Positions 58,874 to 64,000 of a stretch of 64,000 nucleotides of DNA are shown here, piece after piece. The number at the start of each line of letters is the position of its first letter. Position 1 is the first letter of the stretch. The translations under genes were made by a program, and so were the position numbers. The DNA comes from Nocardioides marinisabuli. Lineage in GTDB: Bacteria > Actinomycetota > Actinomycetes > Propionibacteriales > Nocardioidaceae. The stretch is from positions 1,488,001-1,552,000 of the forward strand of contig NZ_CP059163.1 in NCBI RefSeq assembly GCF_013466785.1, written 5' to 3'. The notes under the pieces are model-generated. The model was not told where the DNA came from. It saw only the letters and a program-made list of their open reading frames with translations, and did no database searches.

Positions 58874-60525
58874 GCACCACCAGCACCGACGAGGAGCGCT
58901 CCAGCATCCTCGGCTCGTCGGCCGTGATGGCCGCCGGCACCACCTTCTCGAGGCTGAGCGGCTTCGTCCGGGCCACGCTGCTGGCGGCCGCGCTCGGCAA
59001 CCTGCTGCACGCCGACGCGTTCCACATCGCCAACACGATCCCGAACATGCTCTACATCCTGCTGGCGGGCGGCGTCTTCAACGCCGTGCTGGTGCCCCAG
59101 CTGGTGCGGGCCCTGACGGACGACGAGGACGGCGGCGAGGCCTACACCAACCGCGTCGTGACCCTGGCCGGGCTCTTCCTGGCCGCGGTCACGGTGCTGC
59201 TGGTGATCGCCGCGCCGCTGGTGGTGGGCCTCTACACGACCGACTGGCCCCCCGAGGTCCGCGACTCGACGGTCGACTTCGCGCGCTACTGCCTGCCGCA
59301 GGTCTTCTTCTACGGCATGTTCGTGCTGGTCGGGCAGATCCTCAACGCCCGTGGCACGTTCGGGCCGATGATGTGGGCGCCGATCGCCAACAACGTGGTC
59401 GCGGTGGCCACCCTGGTGGTCTACCTGCTGGTCTTCGGCGCCGCCCGGGAGTCCGAGCGGTTCGCCGGGTTCAGCACCTCCCAGGAGCTGCTGCTGGGCC
59501 TCGGCTCCACCGCGGGCATCGCGCTGCAGCTGCTGGTGCTGCTGCCCTACCTGCGGCGCGCCGGCTTCCGCTACGCACCGCGCTTCGACTTCCGGGGCAC
59601 CGGCCTGGGCCACACCCTGCGCCTGGGCGTGTGGACCGTCGGCTTCGTGGTGGTCAACCAGGCGGCGTACACCGTCGTGATCTGGTTGGCCTCGACCGGT
59701 ACCGCCGGTCGTGACCCCGAAGGCACAGGCGCGACGGTTTACGCCGCGGCGTTCCTGATCGTGATGGTGCCGCACTCGATCATCACGGTCTCGCTGGCCA
59801 CCGCGATCCTGCCGCGGCTCTCGGCGCGCGCCGCCGGCGGCGACCTGCGGGCGCTGGGCGAGACGCTCTCCTCGACGCTGCGCACCGCGCTGGCGGTGAT
59901 CGTGCCGTTCGCGGCGCTGCTGCCGCTGCTGGCCCCCGACCTGCCCCGCATCCTCTTCGGGTACGGCGCCGCCGCGGACTCGGTCGACAACTACGTCACG
60001 ACCCTGGCGCTCTTCGGGCCGGGGCTGGTCTTCTTCACCGTCCACTACGTGGTGCTGCGCGGCTTCTACTCCCTCGAGCAGACCCGCACCGTCTTCTTCG
60101 TGCAGTGCGCGGTCGGCGTGACCAACGTGGTGGTCGCCCTGGCCCTGGTGCTCAGCACCGGTGCGGCCTTCACCGCGCCCTCGCTGGTGCTGGCCTACGC
60201 GGCGGCGTACGCCGTCGGCTCGGTCGTGTCGTGGTCGGTGCTCTCGCGCCGGGTCGGCGGCCTGGGCGGGCGGGCCCTGCTGCGCTTCGCCGTGCGCGCG
60301 CTGCTGGTGGTCGCGGTGAGCACCTCGGTCGCCGCCGCAGCGGCCTGGGGCCTGCACCAGGTCGGCCCCGAGGAGAGCCGGCTGATGGCCGGCCTGCGGG
60401 TCGTGGTGACCGGCGCGGTCGACGTCGCCGTCTTCCTGGTCCTGGCCCGTCTGGTGCGCCTGCGCGAGGTGACCGACGTGCTGCGCACCCTCACCCGACG
60501 CGCCCCCGCCCCGCAGCACGACTGA
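58870..60525 (+). CDS. murJ: lipid II flippase MurJ (MviN)
   Basis: 551 residues, about 14 membrane helices of the MOP superfamily. AAGTTFSRLSGFVRATLLAAALG is the conserved first helix with the central Arg, DAFHIANTIPNMLYILLAGGVFNAVLVPQL the second; FFYGMFVLVGQILNARGTFGPMMWAPIANN and VPHSIITVSLATAILPRLS follow. It moves lipid II across the membrane for peptidoglycan synthesis. In M. tuberculosis the same protein is fused to a pseudokinase; here that is a separate downstream gene. GTG start overlaps the upstream stop. Confidence 0.96.
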   Translation: MSTTSTDEERSSILGSSAVMAAGTTFSRLSGFVRATLLAAALGNLLHADAFHIANTIPNMLYILLAGGVFNAVLVPQLVRALTDDEDGGEAYTNRVVTLAGLFLAAVTVLLVIAAPLVVGLYTTDWPPEVRDSTVDFARYCLPQVFFYGMFVLVGQILNARGTFGPMMWAPIANNVVAVATLVVYLLVFGAARESERFAGFSTSQELLLGLGSTAGIALQLLVLLPYLRRAGFRYAPRFDFRGTGLGHTLRLGVWTVGFVVVNQAAYTVVIWLASTGTAGRDPEGTGATVYAAAFLIVMVPHSIITVSLATAILPRLSARAAGGDLRALGETLSSTLRTALAVIVPFAALLPLLAPDLPRILFGYGAAADSVDNYVTTLALFGPGLVFFTVHYVVLRGFYSLEQTRTVFFVQCAVGVTNVVVALALVLSTGAAFTAPSLVLAYAAAYAVGSVVSWSVLSRRVGGLGGRALLRFAVRALLVVAVSTSVAAAAAWGLHQVGPEESRLMAGLRVVVTGAVDVAVFLVLARLVRLREVTDVLRTLTRRAPAPQHD

Positions 60526-60580
60526 CCCCCCTACGATGGCGGGGCAGCCACCCACCGCCGAGCCCCCGCGAAGGAGCGCA

Positions 60581-62683
60581 GTGCCCCACTCGATCCGGCC
60601 CGGTGACCTGCTCGCCGGCCGGTACCGGCTCGTCGACCTGCTCAGCGAGAGCGGGAGCGGGCGGTTCTGGCGCGCCCACGACCGCATCCTGGAGCGCCAC
60701 GTGGCGCTGCACGTCATCTCCGCCGAGGACCCGCGCGCCGAGGGTCTCCTCCGCGCCGCCCGCCGCTCCGCCACCGTGCTCGACCCGCACATCCTGCGGG
60801 TGCTCGACGCCGAGGAGGTCGACGGCCTCTGCTACGTCGTCAACGAGTGGGGCACCGGCACCTCGCTCGACATCATGCTCGGTGCCGGCGGCGTGCTCTC
60901 GCCGCGCCGGGCGGCCTGGCTGGTCGCCGAGGTCGGCGCCGCCGCCACCGTCGCCCACGCGGCCGGGGTCGCCCACGGCCGGCTCAACCCCGAGAACGTG
61001 CTGGTCGACCTGCACGGCTCGATCCGGGTCATCGGGTGGTGCGTCGACGCCGCGCTGCACGGCCGGCCCGAGAGCCGGGTCGAGGACGACGTCGACGACC
61101 TGGCCGGGCTGCTGTACGCCGCGCTGACCGGCCGCTGGGCCGGCGCCTCCGACTCCGCCGTCGTCTCGGCACCCCGCGAGCACGGCCGGGTACTGCGGCC
61201 CCGGCAGGTGCGGGCCGGGATCCCCCGCCAGCTCGACGTGCTCTGCGACGAGGTCCTCGACCTGTCGGGGCGGGGCCGCGGGCTGCGGGCCCCCGAGTCG
61301 GCGCGCGGCCTGACCGCGGCCCTCGAGGACTTCGTCGGGGACCCCACGGGCATCCCCGAGTCGCTGGTCGAGCGGCTGGTCTCGCGCGGCAGCGGCCCGG
61401 TGCGCTTCAGCGCGGTGCCCGAGCTGGGGCTGCGCCCTGCCGACGAGCCCGAGGTCGAGCCGACCCGGGTCGTGCGGGCCGAGGACCTGCCCCGCGACGA
61501 GCCGACCGTGGTCGTCCCCACGCCCGAGCCCACCCCGTCCGACGAGCCGGCCGCCTCCGACGTACCGGCCCCGTCCGACGTATCGGCACAGCCCGACGAG
61601 CCCACCGTCGTCACCGAGCTGCCGAGCGGCGACCCGGACACGAACACCGACACCGCGGACACGGACACCGAGGCGGAGCCGGTGGAGGCCCCCGACGCCG
61701 CGGGGCCGACGACCCAGGCCGACGGCCGGCAGGCCGCCTCGTCGGTCGACCTGCCGACCGAGGCGGGCCTGCCCTCCTTCGACGAGCAGGAGGACCGCAG
61801 CCGCCGCCAGGTGCCCGGCCCCCCGCCACCCCCGCTGGAGGAGCCGACCCCGCGTCCGCTCTTCGCCCCGGAGCCGCCCGAGGGCACCCCGGTCCGCCGG
61901 GCCCGGCCCGGCGCCGCCTCCACCCCGACCGGCGCCGGCGACTACTGGCCCTGGGACACCGGCACCGGGCACGGCACCGGCCACGGCACCGGCGTGGGCG
62001 CGCTGGGCTCGATGACCCACACGGGCAGCGGGCTGCTCGACACCGGCGTGCCCGCCGACGACGACCAGGTCCCCGGGCGCAGCACCTTCCGCCTCGCGGC
62101 CCTGCTGCTGGCCGGTGTGCTGCTGGTGGTCGCCGTGGCGGTCGCCTTCAACCTCGGGCGCGGCCGCACCCCGCTGGGCAGCGTCCCCGACGACGAGGCC
62201 TCCCCCACCGCGGGGACCTCGGCCACCGCCTCGGCCACGCCCGAGCCGCTGACCGGGCTCAGCGTCACCGACCTCGACCCCCAGGCGGACCCGCCGGAGG
62301 AGAACCCCGAGCTCACCCCGCTGACCGTCGACGGCGACCCCGCCACCAGCTGGCGCACCTCCACCTACCGCCAGGACCTCGGCCCCGCCGGGCTCAAGAC
62401 CGGCGTCGGCCTCGTCGTCGACCTCGGCGACCCGGCCGAGGTGCGCGGCGTCGAGCTCGACCTGCTGGGCGAGGGGTCGCAGGTCCAGCTCTTCGTCACC
62501 GACGAGGCGCCCAGCGGCGTGGCCGACCTCGAGCCCGTCGCCGACGTGAGCGCCGGCACCCAGGAGCGCATCGAGCTCGACCAGGCCGTGGCCGGTCGCT
62601 ACGTGACCGTGTGGTTCACCTCCCTGCCCGACGTGGGCGACGGATTCCGCGCCGAGGTCTCCGAGATCCGGGTGCTCGGGTGA
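60581..62683 (+). CDS. membrane pseudokinase with discoidin-like extracellular domain
   Basis: 700 residues. Residues about 14-260 have the Hanks kinase fold but all catalytic residues are changed: the VAIK Lys is His44, HRDLKPEN reads HGRLNPEN (132-139) and DFG reads IGW near 151-153. In mycobacteria the homologous pseudokinase, fused to MurJ, binds the FHA protein FhaA after phosphorylation. A long acidic Pro/Thr-rich linker (about 285-500) leads to a membrane helix near 505-527 and an extracellular F5/8-type C-terminal domain with VDGDPATSWRTSTYRQDLG. GTG at 60581 with GAAGGAG upstream is preferred to an ATG at 60536. Confidence 0.9.
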   Translation: MPHSIRPGDLLAGRYRLVDLLSESGSGRFWRAHDRILERHVALHVISAEDPRAEGLLRAARRSATVLDPHILRVLDAEEVDGLCYVVNEWGTGTSLDIMLGAGGVLSPRRAAWLVAEVGAAATVAHAAGVAHGRLNPENVLVDLHGSIRVIGWCVDAALHGRPESRVEDDVDDLAGLLYAALTGRWAGASDSAVVSAPREHGRVLRPRQVRAGIPRQLDVLCDEVLDLSGRGRGLRAPESARGLTAALEDFVGDPTGIPESLVERLVSRGSGPVRFSAVPELGLRPADEPEVEPTRVVRAEDLPRDEPTVVVPTPEPTPSDEPAASDVPAPSDVSAQPDEPTVVTELPSGDPDTNTDTADTDTEAEPVEAPDAAGPTTQADGRQAASSVDLPTEAGLPSFDEQEDRSRRQVPGPPPPPLEEPTPRPLFAPEPPEGTPVRRARPGAASTPTGAGDYWPWDTGTGHGTGHGTGVGALGSMTHTGSGLLDTGVPADDDQVPGRSTFRLAALLLAGVLLVVAVAVAFNLGRGRTPLGSVPDDEASPTAGTSATASATPEPLTGLSVTDLDPQADPPEENPELTPLTVDGDPATSWRTSTYRQDLGPAGLKTGVGLVVDLGDPAEVRGVELDLLGEGSQVQLFVTDEAPSGVADLEPVADVSAGTQERIELDQAVAGRYVTVWFTSLPDVGDGFRAEVSEIRVLG

Positions 62684-62690
62684 GCACCCG

Positions 62691-63407
62691 ATGAGGGGGC
62701 ACCGCCAGGACGAGCGGCCGCTGGCCGAGCTCGACGACCGGGCCCTGCTGGCCGCCCACGTGGCGGGTCGCGAGGGTGCCTTCGGCGAGCTCTTCGCCCG
62801 CCACCGCGACCGGCTCTGGGCGGTCGCGCTGCGCACCTCCGGCCACCCCGAGGACGCCGCCGACGGCCTGCAGGACGCCATGGTCGCCGCCTACCGCCGC
62901 GCCGGGTCGTTCCGCGGGGACGCCGCCGTGACCACCTGGTTGCACCGCATCGTCGTCAACGCCTGCCTCGACCGGCTGCGGGCCGCGCGCGTACGCCGTA
63001 CCGACCGGCTGCCCGACGACCTGGAGGAGTACGGCGACCGGGGCGACGCCCGCACCGCCGCCCCCGAGACCGAGGACCCCGCCGAGCACTCGGTGCGCGC
63101 GGAGCGGCGCCGGGCCGTGGTCGACGCCCTGGGCACCCTGGGCGCCGACCAGCGCGCCGCCATCGTCCTCGTCGACATGGAGGGCTACCCGGTCGCCGAG
63201 GCGGCCCGCATCCTCGACGTCGCCGTAGGGACCGTGAAGTCGCGCTGCTCGCGCGGCCGGGCCCGCCTCGCCGCCCACCTCGCCGACCTGCTGGTCGACG
63301 ACGACCGGGCCCCGGGCCAGGCCCACCACCCCGCCGCAGGGAACCCCGACGCGGGCCCGCACGTCCGACCTGACGACCCGCGCGGACCACCCGCTCCGCG
63401 CTCCTGA
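62691..63407 (+). CDS. sigM: ECF sigma factor SigM
   Basis: 238 residues. Region 2 at about 28-95 (AFGELFARHRDRLWAVALRTSG, EDAADGLQDAMVAAYRRAGSFRG, TWLHRIVVNACLDRLR), region 4 at about 130-185 (LGTLGADQRAAIVLVDMEGYPVAEAARILDVAVGTVKSRCSRGRARL). A His/Pro-rich tail of about 40 residues follows. Placement after murJ and the pseudokinase matches mycobacterial sigM. ATG start 7 nt after the pseudokinase stop. The next gene is the likely anti-sigma factor. Confidence 0.94.
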   Translation: MRGHRQDERPLAELDDRALLAAHVAGREGAFGELFARHRDRLWAVALRTSGHPEDAADGLQDAMVAAYRRAGSFRGDAAVTTWLHRIVVNACLDRLRAARVRRTDRLPDDLEEYGDRGDARTAAPETEDPAEHSVRAERRRAVVDALGTLGADQRAAIVLVDMEGYPVAEAARILDVAVGTVKSRCSRGRARLAAHLADLLVDDDRAPGQAHHPAAGNPDAGPHVRPDDPRGPPAPRS

Positions 63408-63539
63408 CCCTGGGCCCGACCCCGAGCCCGCCCCGAGCCTGACCGCACCGGCTGGCAGACCCCGGCCACCGGCAGCAGCTGGCCACCGGGGAGGATGACC
63501 CGTCAGCACCCACCCGCACCAGCCACCCGAGGAGGCGAG

Positions 63540-64000
63540 ATGTCCGGGCACCCGACGCCCTCCCCCGAGGAGGAGGCCCGGCTGCGGCGCCTCCTGGCCG
63601 ACGCCCGGCACGAGGCTCCCGTGCCCGGCGACGTGGCCACCCGCCTCGACGAGGTGCTCGCCCGGCTCGAGGCCGGCGAGGACGTGCCCAGCGGGGTCAG
63701 CGGCACCGGGGTCCTCGAGCTGGCCGCCGCGCGCCGCCGGCGCGCCGCCTCGATGCTCGTCGCCGCCGCGGCCGTGATCGCCGTCGGGATCGGCCTGGGC
63801 CAGGTCGTCGACCTGTCCGGTGCAGGCTCCAGCGGTGACTCCAGCAGCGCCGGCGAGAGCGTGGCCGACGAGCTCGGCGCGCGCAGCACCGCCCCCGACC
63901 GCGGGGAGACCAGCGACGAGCCGGGCTACGACGCCGGGGCCGAGAGCGGTCCCGCGGCCGGGTCCACCCTGACCCGCGACCAGCCCAGCCGCGGTGTCGT
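63540..64000 (+). CDS. anti-sigma-like membrane protein (partial, 3' end outside window)
   Basis: First 153 residues. Cytoplasmic part of about 80 residues (EEEARLRRLLADARHEAPVPGDVATRLDEVLARL), one membrane helix near 80-100 (AASMLVAAAAVIAVGIGLGQVV), then a Ser/Asp-rich extracytoplasmic part. The equivalent of M. tuberculosis Rv3912, proposed to inhibit SigM. No HxxxCxxC zinc motif is visible, so it is not a ZAS-type anti-sigma. ATG with GAGGAGG about 6 nt upstream. The 132-bp gap after sigM shows nothing else. Confidence 0.85.
   Translation, partial: MSGHPTPSPEEEARLRRLLADARHEAPVPGDVATRLDEVLARLEAGEDVPSGVSGTGVLELAAARRRRAASMLVAAAAVIAVGIGLGQVVDLSGAGSSGDSSSAGESVADELGARSTAPDRGETSDEPGYDAGAESGPAAGSTLTRDQPSRGV

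Noticed and set aside
60536-60580. Earlier ATG start for the pseudokinase at 60536
   Set aside because: It overlaps a TACGAT hexamer and lacks a ribosome binding site, while GTG 60581 has GAAGGAG and starts just before the kinase fold.
1-64000. tRNA or rRNA genes
   Set aside because: No cloverleaf-like stretch with the usual T-loop GTTCGAATC-type sequence or rRNA segment was recognised in any gap; a covariance search was not possible.

Overview
The window is very GC-rich actinobacterial chromosome. Gene content, codon use (third positions nearly all G or C), many GTG starts and the class of dispersed repeat at 54.1-54.4 kb point to Nocardioidaceae, probably Nocardioides or a close relative; the genus is an inference. 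The right half (dnaB, MATE exporter, rplI-rpsR-ssb-rpsF, ponA, PadR regulator, ino1, pcnA/cca, DUF6049 gene, murJ, pseudokinase, sigM, anti-sigma candidate) has the order known from the origin-proximal region of Streptomyces, with the same genes in Mycobacterium. The replication origin should therefore lie beyond the right edge. I saw no rRNA gene, tRNA gene, CRISPR array, insertion sequence or prophage.

Layout. 0-8.6 kb: two overlapping ABC ATPase genes (one cut by the edge), an unknown protein, a CstA-type carrier coupled to a small CC-motif protein, an MFS exporter, an ECF sigma factor with a SnoaL-like tail, and a DrrAB-type ABC exporter. 8.6-16.8 kb: a PQQ-type sugar dehydrogenase lipoprotein, a CPA2 antiporter, a nitroreductase, an RNase H-like/RelA-SpoT fusion (RelZ type), and a divergent set of RimK-like ligase, RimB-like protease and aspartoacylase-like hydrolase. 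16.8-24.6 kb: a secreted glycosidase, a SnoaL-like protein, glutaminase-STAS, an enoyl-CoA hydratase whose frame is broken at its 3' end, two NAD(P)-binding proteins, an RDD protein, a cyclase with a 64-residue partner and a secreted M15-like peptidase. 24.7-30.5 kb: a complete dppABCDF-type peptide uptake operon.

30.7-48 kb: dnaB carries two inteins, a 139-residue class 3 mini-intein in the Walker A motif and a 427-residue intein with LAGLIDADG-type motifs. About 490 bp upstream of it hold a cluster of DnaA-box-like 9-mers. Next come a MATE exporter, the S6-SSB-S18-L9 operon, a Ser/Thr kinase, endonuclease IV, a FemX plus alanine-racemase-like pair, a GT87 membrane glycosyltransferase and a class A PBP. 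48-64 kb: a PadR regulator with its own operator, ino1, a 1323-residue secreted M6 metalloprotease with PKD domains, a tandem dispersed repeat, an SRPBCC protein, CCA-adding enzyme, and the envelope block DUF6049-murJ-pseudokinase-sigM-anti-sigma.

Two features run through the window. At least twelve genes start with an RTG codon only 6-8 nt after a TANNNT-like -10 hexamer, the pattern of leaderless transcription. Several operons are translationally coupled by 4-nt overlaps. The most promising leads are the RelZ-type fusion with Ser where synthetases normally have catalytic Glu; the RimK-like ligase with an RCK_C domain in a genome whose S6 lacks an acceptor tail; the racemase-like protein without its catalytic Tyr beside FemX; and the DnaA-box cluster at dnaB.
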